Assembly (NCBI GenBank): GCA_964511555.1
Contig: CAZEFR010000021.1
Span: 1-36,867, forward strand
Source of the DNA: CAIZGX01 sp964511555
GTDB lineage: Bacteria > Bacteroidota > Bacteroidia > Flavobacteriales_D > Sanyastnellaceae
Length of the DNA stretch: 36,867 nt
Reading direction: 5' to 3'
The position numbers were made by a program, and so were the translations under genes. Position 1 is the first letter of the stretch; each line of letters begins with the position of its first letter. Shown here one piece after another: positions 1 through 8,178 of the stretch. The notes beneath the pieces are model-generated. The model was not told where the DNA came from. It saw nothing but the letters and a program-made list of their open reading frames with translations, and did not search any database.

Positions 1-1
1 A

Positions 2-718
2 TGTATTGCGCGTGTAAGAGAACGCGGAGTGCCTATTGCCGACGGATATGGAGTGAATCATTGGGATATGAATCCTGATCTAGAGCAAGAAATTCGCCTG
101 CTCTATGCAGATGCTAAGAAATGTCTTTGGGAAGAAACACCTTCGAATTTTAAAAAATCACTCACTCAAGGAATAGCGCTAGCCACTCTTTCTTCAGACC
201 GAAAAGATTACATCTACCACCCGCAATCGGGCGAACAACTTTCACGCGATAGCATTTACGCTTTGGAAATTTTAAGATCGAAATGGAAGAATAAAACTCC
301 CGATATTCAGATTGTAGTTTCTGACGGATTGAATGTTTCTTCCATTCTTGATCAAGGACATTTGGAACCTTATGTGGAAGAACTGAATGTATTGTTGAAG
401 GATAAATTCACGTTGAGTAAAAACAATTTATTCATTCAACATGGAAGAGTTCGAGCGGGCTACCGCTGCGGCGAACAGCTCTTTGGCGATTCTCTTTCAA
501 CAAATAAAAAATGTATTTTGCATATCATTGGTGAACGCCCTGGAACCATGCACCACAACTATTCGGTTTACATCACCGTTGCGAAAGGTTCCGATTGGAA
601 TGTTGAAGGAAAAATAGACCACGACGTTACACGGGTAATCTCGGGTATTTCAGACACAGCGTTGCATCCGAAAGACGCGGCGAAAGAAACCCTTCGCATT
701 TTAACCGAGCTTTTTTAG
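2..718 (+). CDS. eutC: Ethanolamine ammonia-lyase small subunit (EutC), 5' truncated by the window edge; possible EutB-EutC fusion
   Basis: EutC is the light chain of adenosylcobalamin-dependent ethanolamine ammonia-lyase, which splits ethanolamine into acetaldehyde and ammonia. Seen: QIVVSDGLNV, a GRVRAGYRCGE segment and IGERPG followed by NYSVYI, which match the conserved core of EutC in the expected order. The frame is open to the left edge, so the start is not visible; a GTG at 29 is the first possible start but need not be used. The first 40 or so residues (GVPIADGYGVNHWDMNP region) do not resemble the EutC N-terminus I know. They could be the tail of a fused EutB or a linker (inference). 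The stop TAG at 716-718 overlaps the stop of the convergent gene on the minus strand. No microcompartment gene is visible here. Confidence 0.85.
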   Translation, partial: CIARVRERGVPIADGYGVNHWDMNPDLEQEIRLLYADAKKCLWEETPSNFKKSLTQGIALATLSSDRKDYIYHPQSGEQLSRDSIYALEILRSKWKNKTPDIQIVVSDGLNVSSILDQGHLEPYVEELNVLLKDKFTLSKNNLFIQHGRVRAGYRCGEQLFGDSLSTNKKCILHIIGERPGTMHHNYSVYITVAKGSDWNVEGKIDHDVTRVISGISDTALHPKDAAKETLRILTELF

Positions 719-1548
719 AATCTTAACGCCCATCCAGCATTAATCAAAGGGAATGCTTTTCCTTCCTTCAATAAATTAGACACAACTGGATTTTCCGTAT
801 CGTCATTGCTATAAAGCAACGGTGTTTTTCCCAAGAAATATCCACCTTCAACAAAGACTACATTCTTTGGAGTGAGATAGACATCGAAAAACGTTTTGAA
901 TTGCAGTTCGTTGTATCGAACAAAGGTGTTGTTGTCTTCACCACGAAAAGTTCTAACCATCGAGCGAAAAGCCAATCCGGCGTTCACGCGCGCAGGAACA
1001 AGAGCATAGGAAGCTCTAAAGCTCTGTGGAAGTGTTCCATATATCAAGAAGCGATCAGAGATTTTCCAATCGATTCCCACTAACGGCACAAAGAAATTCC
1101 CGAAGAATTCACGGTTGTAATACAGTCCGAATTTGTATCGAAATTTTTCAGACTCTGTTACCGTGAATAATGAATACGCTCCAATTTGAAAAACATCTGA
1201 AAACGCTGCGCTCAAATCAGTACCCGCAATTTTCGGAATAATCAAGCCGGTAAATTTCCATTTCGGATTCTTCAATTGAACTTGCATTCCAACAGGAAGA
1301 GTAACGGAGGAATAAGAAGCCGACAAAGAATCATTCTTTAAATCCAACTTCTCGTAATGTGCGCGAACAAAAAATGTATTTCCATTTTCTAAAACTTTCG
1401 GAATGAAAGCGTTCAAGAATAAGTTGTTGGTTTGTGCTCCGTTGGGTACGCTATATGATTGTCGATTGAACGAGAAGATATCTACGAAGTATTGGGCTTT
1501 GGCTCCGATAGAAATTAATATAAACAGAGAAAGAAGCTGTAATTTCAT
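715..1548 (-). CDS. Outer-membrane beta-barrel protein, DUF6268-like
   Basis: The 277-residue product begins with a clear signal peptide (residues 1-18, ending GAKA before QYF). The rest alternates short hydrophobic and polar stretches and ends in an aromatic residue (ALRF), as outer-membrane barrels do. The overall look resembles the uncharacterised Bacteroidota DUF6268 family; this is from memory and not a search. The start ATG (1548-1546) overlaps the TGA of the upstream gene in an ATGA arrangement, so the two are probably translationally coupled and may act together at the outer membrane. It is the last gene of the minus-strand run that starts with the epimerase at 6062. The specific function is unknown. 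Confidence 0.75.
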   Translation of the reverse strand: MKLQLLSLFILISIGAKAQYFVDIFSFNRQSYSVPNGAQTNNLFLNAFIPKVLENGNTFFVRAHYEKLDLKNDSLSASYSSVTLPVGMQVQLKNPKWKFTGLIIPKIAGTDLSAAFSDVFQIGAYSLFTVTESEKFRYKFGLYYNREFFGNFFVPLVGIDWKISDRFLIYGTLPQSFRASYALVPARVNAGLAFRSMVRTFRGEDNNTFVRYNELQFKTFFDVYLTPKNVVFVEGGYFLGKTPLLYSNDDTENPVVSNLLKEGKAFPLINAGWALRF

Positions 1549-3074
1549 AGGTCATCAATTTTCACTTTCTTGAATTGCACATAATCCTTTCGCCTTTTTC
1601 CGGCCGCTTCTTCCCTATCCTTTACTACAAATGTTTCGGTAGTTAAATAGAAATTATCATACCAATACTCCACGTTGGAACTCACTACACTCTTTATCTT
1701 TTCGGAATCCTTTAAATCTTCTTCCTTATTTACAATTTTTACTAAGTCGTACAATTCTATTCCCCCATTCTCAAGCGAAGCATGTCCAAACGTATTGTGT
1801 GAAGCATAGTAAAAATTCAGTTTAGTTCCTACTTGAGCAATCCGTATAAATTTCCTTACATGATAAGGCTTATCTACAATAGACAATTCAAAAGTGTAGT
1901 CCTTTATCTTTTCCAATTCAGGACTTACTTGTAAAACAACGGCATGAGAATATGCATAACCATCGAAAACATAGACAGTCTGCGTAACAGGTCTACCATT
2001 TACGTATGTAGTTCGAAGCTCTGTTCTGTAGGTTGGATAGAACACCTCTCCAACAATTGTCCATGCATTCTCATTGAATACTACGGGATGTGTGACCATG
2101 TAGCATTGTGATTCGAAGTTCTTATTTCGCTTCTTTTTCTTTTCAATTTTCCGCTGTGTCTTTGCGTTGAAAGTTGAATAAAAATCCTTAAAACCGTTGA
2201 AATCATAATCGCTTCTTTGGACAACCATTCCATCTTTCACTTCCAAAATGTACATCCCTTTGGCTATGCTCGAGCTCTCTCCTGTGGCTCCGCAAATAAG
2301 CGAGGTATGTTCATCTAACCAAGTCACATTACCGTCTATTAACAACATTCCTTTCTCTGCCTTAATTAACATAGGTGGGCTATCTACCTCACCAAACTCG
2401 TTGAGAGATGCTATGTACTGCGCATCTATTTTCTTTGATTTGTAATTAAAAAACATGATTTGCAATGACGGTGCAGCCTCGTTTGAACTTAAAAAAGAAA
2501 CTCTCTCTTTTTTTCCCATACCTGGTATAAACGTTAAATGCTGTGTTCCTGTAAGCATATTGTAAACAAGAATGCACGGGACTTTCCGAACGGTACCTAG
2601 GATAAAAAATTTGTTCTTAAAACAAGCAGTCGAAACACCACCCAAGAAATTAAGATTTCCATTTGGTTCGAATTTCTTTTCCAATTCAACACGAAGTTCA
2701 GTTCCTTCGAAAGTACTGGTATTGAAGACAACTGAGTGAATCTGTCTATTCTTATCAATCATGAGAGAGAAATAATACTCTCCCGAACCAGAAAGTGCGT
2801 GTGTTCTGAAAATATTTTTCTCAGCACACTTTGTCTGGAACCTACCTTCTTCTTGGAGTTGCTCGTTATAGGCTACAAGTTCCAACTGATCGTCTTCTCC
2901 TTTTTCCGAAATAATTGAATACGCAATTACCTTGTTGTTTGGAGTTATGCTCGTGATCACAGCGCCTTCATGCTCAAACTTCATTTGTTCAACAACTTGA
3001 ACCTGCGAGAAAATACTCCGGCTAATAAAACATAGAATAAAACAAGTAATCGATCGCATTCGAATGGCGTTCAT
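1545..3074 (-). CDS. Unknown large exported protein (509 aa)
   Basis: I do not recognise a family. The frame is open well upstream into pdxH, but only the ATG at 3074 (or the one at 3059) gives a protein that starts with a hydrophobic signal sequence (ITCFILCFISRSIFSQ), so I place the start there. The mature part has repeated beta-strand-like stretches that might form a propeller (inference), a basic patch near two thirds (EKKKKRNKN), and a Tyr-rich segment YVNGRPVTQTVYVFDGYAY. No lipobox and no T9SS sorting domain is visible, so the product is probably periplasmic or surface-anchored by other means. It is coupled by ATGA overlap to the downstream outer-membrane barrel gene, suggesting a functional pair. 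It lies 38 nt after pdxH. Confidence 0.7.
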   Translation of the reverse strand: MNAIRMRSITCFILCFISRSIFSQVQVVEQMKFEHEGAVITSITPNNKVIAYSIISEKGEDDQLELVAYNEQLQEEGRFQTKCAEKNIFRTHALSGSGEYYFSLMIDKNRQIHSVVFNTSTFEGTELRVELEKKFEPNGNLNFLGGVSTACFKNKFFILGTVRKVPCILVYNMLTGTQHLTFIPGMGKKERVSFLSSNEAAPSLQIMFFNYKSKKIDAQYIASLNEFGEVDSPPMLIKAEKGMLLIDGNVTWLDEHTSLICGATGESSSIAKGMYILEVKDGMVVQRSDYDFNGFKDFYSTFNAKTQRKIEKKKKRNKNFESQCYMVTHPVVFNENAWTIVGEVFYPTYRTELRTTYVNGRPVTQTVYVFDGYAYSHAVVLQVSPELEKIKDYTFELSIVDKPYHVRKFIRIAQVGTKLNFYYASHNTFGHASLENGGIELYDLVKIVNKEEDLKDSEKIKSVVSSNVEYWYDNFYLTTETFVVKDREEAAGKRRKDYVQFKKVKIDDL

Positions 3075-3112
3075 AGGTTCATAGAGCAAACAATTCAGCA
3101 TACAATAATTCA

Positions 3113-3745
3113 TTACGGTGCCATGCGACTTACCATCCAAATACCATTCACGAGAGAATAGGCCAAGCGATCGTGCAAACGATTCGGTCTTCCTTGCCAA
3201 AACTCGAAATACTTCGGACGAATAATGTATCCGCCCCAATTTGCAGGACGTGGAACAGCTTGTCCTTCAAACTTATCTGTGAACTCTCTGAAGCGTTCGT
3301 TCAACACCTCACGGGAATCAATGGTTGAACTCTGTGGAGACACCCAGGCACCAATCTGACTTTCACGCGGACGACTATTGAAATAAGCATCGCTCTCGGC
3401 CTCACTCAATTTGTGCAACTCACCTTCCACACGAACTTGTCGCTCAACTGTTGGCCAGAAAAAATTCAAGGCCACTTTGTTATTCTGCTCTAACTCTTGT
3501 CCTTTGTGGGAAGAATAATTCGTGTAGAATTTCAACCCTTCTTCATTCACACCGCGAAGCAAAACTACACGCGAATGGGGCTGTCCGGAAGCATCCACAC
3601 TGCTAACAACCATTGCATTGAAATCATGCAACTCCTCTACTTCACTCAACCAAAACTCGAGCATTTCATGCGGAGTGGCTTTCAAATCTTCAACCTCTAG
3701 GCTATGTTTTTCATAGCTCTTTCTGTGGTGTACAATGTTACTCAT
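3113..3745 (-). CDS. pdxH: Pyridoxamine/pyridoxine 5'-phosphate oxidase
   Basis: FMN enzyme that oxidises pyridoxamine or pyridoxine 5'-phosphate to pyridoxal 5'-phosphate, the last step of B6 synthesis and salvage, in the cytoplasm. The 210-residue length fits the family. Visible family motifs are RVVLLRG (59-65) and TNYSSHKGQ (75-83), which contact FMN and phosphate, the ESQIGAWVSPQS segment (about 128-139), and the C-terminal substrate loop FWQGRPNRLHDR (182-193), ending in RMAP as in characterised members (RLAP in E. coli). The start overlaps the 3' end of the glycosyltransferase gene by 8 nt, so it is cotranscribed with surface-sugar genes, to which it has no obvious functional link. Confidence 0.96.
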   Translation of the reverse strand: MSNIVHHRKSYEKHSLEVEDLKATPHEMLEFWLSEVEELHDFNAMVVSSVDASGQPHSRVVLLRGVNEEGLKFYTNYSSHKGQELEQNNKVALNFFWPTVERQVRVEGELHKLSEAESDAYFNSRPRESQIGAWVSPQSSTIDSREVLNERFREFTDKFEGQAVPRPANWGGYIIRPKYFEFWQGRPNRLHDRLAYSLVNGIWMVSRMAP

Positions 3746-5012
3746 AATTGCAAATGGCTTTTGCGTAATTGGTCCAACTCATGTTCTCTGTTGCCTTCGC
3801 AACGTTCTCTCTGTCTATAGGAGATTCTAAAAAGCGAAGCATTTGATTTTTCATGCTTCGAATATCTTCTGCTTCGGCCAAATAGCCGTTGAATCCGTCT
3901 ACTATTGTTTCTGGAAAATGTCCAACTTTAGTTGCTAAAATGGGCATCTTGAAATTGTAACTTAACGATTCTATTCCGCTGGGTGTAGCTGTTCTGTAGA
4001 ACAACACCGCCGCATCGGAAACTTGAAAAAACTTCGGCAACTCTTCATTCGAAATAAATCGATTGAAGACAACGCATTTGTCTTCTATTCCGAGTTTTTC
4101 AATCCATTCCAACGGATTGTCTTCACGCTCGTCGTCCGATTTCCGAAGCACAATTTTCTTCGCCCACCCGAATAGCATTTGTTTCACCTTGGTGCTCCAC
4201 TTTGAATCGTCGAGCGTCTTCCAAAAAGATTCTCCGCAAATTAAAAACGAGACGTCGTCTCTTTCTTTACACAATTCAGCGAATGCTTGAATGGCTAGAT
4301 CAAGTCCTTTGTATTTCCGAATGAATCCGAAGTACAAAAAGACATGCTTCTTCAAACCCAACTTCGCTTTCTCTTCTTCCAAATTGAAATTCGGAATGGG
4401 CTTGTACAAGTCGTAAATCGGATGATACAGTTTCGCGACTTGCGTAACTGAATTATTCGTGATGTCGAGTGAATCTACCAAACCGAATGAACGTTCGGGA
4501 AAGACGGTCTTCAATTCTTCAAACGTGTGCAATGCATGCACCACAAAAGACGAAGCGTGCTTCAAAGCATACTTCGTCAAAAACTTATCTAAGGAGCTGT
4601 GCTCTTTTTGAATCACAAAATGAATATCGAACACCACATGAATCCCTGCCTTCCGCAAGCGCTTCGCTATGAACGCCATGGGTAATCCTTGCAGCGCAAT
4701 GCTCCACTGAAAAGTTACCATTTCTGGCTTCAATGAAATAATGTAGTCGGCAGTTTCCTTCCAACTAAACGGATTGTTATAATTCGTTAAGTACGTCACC
4801 TTCACGCGACTTCCTTCCAACAAATCAGTTGTACTGCTTTTGTCTACGAATTCTCTGGGAATGATAGCTGGATACTGCTGCGTCCAACTAACAATGTGAA
4901 CATTGTTTCGCTCTTCCTTGTCCAATGCCAACGCCAACGAAGTGTTGTAGTTCTGCATTCCGCCTTTGAAGCGCGGACCCGGACCGAAGCAAACAATGGT
5001 TCTGTTTTTCAT
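3738..5012 (-). CDS. Glycosyltransferase, GT-B fold, group 1/GT4-like
   Basis: The 424-residue product has the two-domain layout of GT4-type enzymes. The N-terminal half opens with a glycine-rich acceptor-side motif (PGPRFKGGMQNYN, about 11-23). The C-terminal half has LYFGFIRKYKGLD and, near the end, a GIESLSYNFKMPILA..PETIVDGFNG segment, the usual nucleotide-sugar binding E(x7)E-like region. It probably transfers a sugar from a nucleotide donor onto a surface polysaccharide or lipid. It starts one base after the stop of the epimerase gene (5013), so the pair likely supplies and uses a modified sugar. Donor and acceptor cannot be told from sequence. Confidence 0.88.
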   Translation of the reverse strand: MKNRTIVCFGPGPRFKGGMQNYNTSLALALDKEERNNVHIVSWTQQYPAIIPREFVDKSSTTDLLEGSRVKVTYLTNYNNPFSWKETADYIISLKPEMVTFQWSIALQGLPMAFIAKRLRKAGIHVVFDIHFVIQKEHSSLDKFLTKYALKHASSFVVHALHTFEELKTVFPERSFGLVDSLDITNNSVTQVAKLYHPIYDLYKPIPNFNLEEEKAKLGLKKHVFLYFGFIRKYKGLDLAIQAFAELCKERDDVSFLICGESFWKTLDDSKWSTKVKQMLFGWAKKIVLRKSDDEREDNPLEWIEKLGIEDKCVVFNRFISNEELPKFFQVSDAAVLFYRTATPSGIESLSYNFKMPILATKVGHFPETIVDGFNGYLAEAEDIRSMKNQMLRFLESPIDRENVAKATENMSWTNYAKAICNYE

Positions 5013-6062
5013 TTATTCTTGCGCTGCTAATTTCTTCACCGCGGCATCGTACACTCGCTTCATTCCCTCCTCAATGGAAATCTTCGCCTTCCATCCCAAT
5101 TTCTCTTGAACAAAAGTCATGTCGCAATAGCGCGAATGCACTCCAACTGGTTTATCTAACAACGGCTTGATAGTAGGCTCGTATCCTGCATATCCGCAGA
5201 AGATGCGAATAATTTCGTTGAAGGAAGTGAGTTTCCCCATTCCAATATTGATGGCTGTTCCATCGTGAATGTGGTCCATCGCTAACAAGATGCAATCGAT
5301 CACATCGTCGATATGAACAAAGTCTCTTCCTTGATTGCCGCTTCCCCAAACTTCAAACGGATCTTCTTTCTTCGCTGCGCGGGCTGCAATAGCAGGAACA
5401 GGATACGTTAAATCTTGATCTTCTCCGTAACCGCTGAACGGACGAATGCATGTCACCTTCAATCCGTAATGCGAAGCGGCAATTTTAGCAAGGAACTCTC
5501 CAGTTAATTTACTCCATCCGTATGTCATATCGGGCTCACCCATCTTCTTGAAATCGATATCAGACTCTTTCAATGCAATGGCACCGTCTACTGTCTGAAG
5601 ATCGATTGGATAAGCCGCCGACGAGCTCGGGTACATAAGCCTTTCCGGCTTGTATCTGCAGGCCCAGTAAAACATTTCCGCATCAATGGCTAGGTCTAAC
5701 GCTACTGCCATTGGATCTCCGTCGATCTTACTTCTTCCACCTACAATAGCTGCAAAATGGAAGACATCGTTGATGCGATTTATTTCAAACTGAAAATTCT
5801 TTTCGAAGTATTTCTCGTCATCTGAAAACGCCCGCATCACCTTCAACGCATCGGCATGAATGAATAGCAATCTTCCATTGTATACTGTGAAACCTGCGCC
5901 GTAGTTCGTCTTCGTGGCATTGAGCCAAGTGTCGGGGTGTGTTCCAACCGATAAATCATCGATGAAAATCAACTGCGCCTCGGTGGTGTTGAAGAGTCTC
6001 TTCACCATGTTTCTTCCCACAAAACCACAACCGCCGGTAATTAAATGCGTAACCTTATTCAT
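5013..6062 (-). CDS. NAD-dependent sugar-nucleotide epimerase/dehydratase (extended SDR)
   Basis: Extended short-chain dehydrogenase of 349 residues. Seen: the Rossmann motif TGGCGFVG (9-16), an acidic residue pair after the second strand (FIDDLS), FHFAAIVGG, the PSSSAAYP serine region, and the catalytic YGWSK with Tyr181 and Lys185. The C-terminal segment GSGNQGRDFVHIDDV is typical of nucleotide-sugar epimerases and dehydratases. The exact substrate (UDP-, GDP- or dTDP-sugar) is not clear. ATG at 6062 is preferred over an in-frame ATG at 6077 because a TATTTTTA box (6067-6074) resembling a Bacteroidota -7 element covers the region between them. It heads the five-gene minus-strand run and is followed immediately by a glycosyltransferase. 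Confidence 0.88.
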   Translation of the reverse strand: MNKVTHLITGGCGFVGRNMVKRLFNTTEAQLIFIDDLSVGTHPDTWLNATKTNYGAGFTVYNGRLLFIHADALKVMRAFSDDEKYFEKNFQFEINRINDVFHFAAIVGGRSKIDGDPMAVALDLAIDAEMFYWACRYKPERLMYPSSSAAYPIDLQTVDGAIALKESDIDFKKMGEPDMTYGWSKLTGEFLAKIAASHYGLKVTCIRPFSGYGEDQDLTYPVPAIAARAAKKEDPFEVWGSGNQGRDFVHIDDVIDCILLAMDHIHDGTAINIGMGKLTSFNEIIRIFCGYAGYEPTIKPLLDKPVGVHSRYCDMTFVQEKLGWKAKISIEEGMKRVYDAAVKKLAAQE

Positions 6063-6066
6063 GTTG

Positions 6067-6074
6067 TAAAAATA
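6067..6074 (-). promoter_or_regulatory. Possible -7 promoter box of the epimerase operon
   Basis: TATTTTTA on the minus strand differs from the Bacteroidota consensus TAnnTTTG only at the last base. It ends 4 nt before the chosen ATG at 6062, the same short spacing seen at other genes here. No convincing -33 TTG is visible, so this is tentative. Confidence 0.4.
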
Positions 6075-6106
6075 CATCAATCATTCCAAGTGCGGCACTT
6101 TCCGAT

Positions 6107-6114
6107 TAACTTCG
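6107..6114 (+). promoter_or_regulatory. Possible -7 promoter box of paaZ
   Basis: TAACTTCG on the plus strand fits TAnnTTTG with one mismatch and lies 18 nt before the ATG at 6133. Its divergent partner box is at 6067-6074, so the 70-nt gap between epimerase and paaZ would hold both promoters. The same variant (TATCTTCG) occurs before the lipoprotein gene at 35155. Confidence 0.4.
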
Positions 6115-6132
6115 CAACAAGAGAAAAATCAG

Positions 6133-8178
6133 ATGCAACAACTTCAAAATTTCGCCCTTGGGCAATGGATTTCCGGCAGCGGAAAAGGAACCGAACTTTT
6201 CGATGCAGTAAATGGAGAATTGGTAGCGGTGGCAGACAGCTCCGGACTCGATTTCGGCGCTATGCTGAACTACGGTCGCGAGACGGGAGGTCCTGCACTT
6301 CGCAAGATGACCTTCCAAGAACGCGGAAGAATGTTGAAGGCATTGGCCCTGTATTTAACCGAGCGCAAAGCCGCGTATTACGCCGTAAGCGTAAAGACAG
6401 GTGCTACAAAGATTGACTCTTGGATTGACATTGACGGGGGTATTGGAAACCTCTTTGCTTATGCTTCGTTGCGCAAGCAGTTCCCAGACTCTTCATTTTA
6501 TGTAGACGGAGAACTAGCCAAACTTTCGAAAGAAGGAACCTTCATTGGTCACCACATTATGGTTCCGAAGGAAGGGGTTGCGCTTCATATTAACGCATTC
6601 AACTTCCCGGTATGGGGAATGTTGGAAAAGATTGCGGTGAACCTCTTAGCGGGTGTTCCTGCTGTGGTGAAGCCTGCAACATTGACCTCGTATGTAACAG
6701 AAGTGGTGGTTCGCGATATTCACGCTTCAGGAATTCTTCCTGAAGGTGCTTTGCAATTGATTTGCGGAAGCGCTAACGGCATTTTCGATCATTTGGAAAT
6801 GCAGGACGTTGTGACCTTCACCGGTTCTGCTTCTACTGGTAAAATGTTGAAGTCACACCCTCGACTTGTCGATCAAGCGATTCCATTCACCATGGAAGCC
6901 GATTCGTTGAACGCCGCTATTCTAGGACTAGACGCAGCGCCAGGCACAGAAGAGTTTGATTTATTTGTGAAGGAAGTTCGCAAAGAAATTACAGTGAAGT
7001 GCGGACAAAAATGTACCGCAGTAAGAAGAATTTTAGTTCCTGAAAAATATTTGTCAGACGTTCAAGAAGCGCTTGTGAAAGCACTTGGACAAACGGCTAT
7101 TGGCGATCCGCGCAACGAAAAAGTTCGCATGGGATCGTTGGCTGGAAAGGCTCAACGTGAAGACGTGCTTGCTGCGTTGAACGAATTGAAAAAAGAAAGT
7201 GACGTTGTATTCGGAAACGATGCGCTCCACCTTATTGAAGCAGAAGACTCGAAAGGCGCCTTCATGTCGCCAACGTTGTTGGTGAACAACAAGCCATTTG
7301 AAAAATTAAGCTCACACAACGTGGAAGCGTTCGGACCTATCTCTACGCTTATGCCTTATTCCACAACGGAAGAGGCTGTTGCTATTTCGAAATTAGGAAA
7401 AGGAAGTTTGGTTTGTAGCATTACTACAAATGATACAAGCATTGCTCGCGATTTCGTGTTGAACGCTGCATCGCATCACGGAAGAATTTTAGTATTGAAC
7501 AGAGCTAGTGCAAAAGAAAGCACCGGTCACGGAAGCCCAATGCCTATGCTTGTTCACGGTGGACCGGGTCGTGCTGGAGGTGGAGAAGAGATGGGTGGAA
7601 AACGTGGTGTTATGCACTACTTGCAACGCACGGCCATTCAAGGATCGCCAACCATGTTGACCGCAATTACAGGTGTTTACCAGCAAGGCGGCGAACAAAC
7701 CGAAGCTCAACCGCACTTGTTCCGTCAGCATTTCGAAGACCTTGTTGTTGGAGATACGGTCTTCACGCACAAGCACACCGTATCTGAGGCCGACATTGTG
7801 AACTTCGCGAATGTGAGTGGAGATAATTTCTACGCGCACATGGACGCTACCTCTTTGGACGGAACCATCTTCGAGCGCAGAGTGGCTCACGGATATTTCG
7901 TTTTATCGAAAGCAGCAGGACTATTTGTTGACCCGAAAAAAGGTCCAGTGTTGTTGAATTATGGAATAGATGAAGCGCGCTTTACAAAGCCTGTTTATCC
8001 GGGAATGACCATAGCCGTTCGCTTTACTGTGAAGGAAAAGATTGCGCAAGAGAAACGCAGCGAAGACGATATTCCAAAAGGTATTGTGAAGTTCTTGGTT
8101 GACGTTTACGATGAAACTGGAGAGACGGTAGCGCTAGCAACGATCTTAACCATGGTTAAAAAACGCAACGACGAATAA
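6133..8178 (+). CDS. paaZ: Bifunctional PaaZ: oxepin-CoA hydrolase and 3-oxo-5,6-dehydrosuberyl-CoA semialdehyde dehydrogenase
   Basis: PaaZ opens the oxepin ring and oxidises the resulting aldehyde in aerobic phenylacetate breakdown. The 681-residue length equals that of the E. coli enzyme. The N-terminal aldehyde dehydrogenase domain (about 1-520) shows NAFNFPVWG, VVKPA, FTGSASTGK, the catalytic Glu255 in FTMEADS and Cys294 in CGQKCTA. The C-terminal MaoC-type hydratase domain (about 535-675) shows the catalytic pair in SGDNFYAHMD, Asp564 and His569. All four residues keep the spacing of the E. coli protein (E256, C295, D561, H566). No other paa gene is in the window, so either the pathway is encoded elsewhere or only this enzyme is used. 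It is followed at once by the S41 peptidase homologue with no spacer. Confidence 0.94.
   Translation: MQQLQNFALGQWISGSGKGTELFDAVNGELVAVADSSGLDFGAMLNYGRETGGPALRKMTFQERGRMLKALALYLTERKAAYYAVSVKTGATKIDSWIDIDGGIGNLFAYASLRKQFPDSSFYVDGELAKLSKEGTFIGHHIMVPKEGVALHINAFNFPVWGMLEKIAVNLLAGVPAVVKPATLTSYVTEVVVRDIHASGILPEGALQLICGSANGIFDHLEMQDVVTFTGSASTGKMLKSHPRLVDQAIPFTMEADSLNAAILGLDAAPGTEEFDLFVKEVRKEITVKCGQKCTAVRRILVPEKYLSDVQEALVKALGQTAIGDPRNEKVRMGSLAGKAQREDVLAALNELKKESDVVFGNDALHLIEAEDSKGAFMSPTLLVNNKPFEKLSSHNVEAFGPISTLMPYSTTEEAVAISKLGKGSLVCSITTNDTSIARDFVLNAASHHGRILVLNRASAKESTGHGSPMPMLVHGGPGRAGGGEEMGGKRGVMHYLQRTAIQGSPTMLTAITGVYQQGGEQTEAQPHLFRQHFEDLVVGDTVFTHKHTVSEADIVNFANVSGDNFYAHMDATSLDGTIFERRVAHGYFVLSKAAGLFVDPKKGPVLLNYGIDEARFTKPVYPGMTIAVRFTVKEKIAQEKRSEDDIPKGIVKFLVDVYDETGETVALATILTMVKKRNDE

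Noticed and set aside
3113..3239. N-terminal extension of the unknown exported protein into pdxH
   Set aside because: It would place over 50 residues before the signal peptide and overlap pdxH coding sequence in another frame.
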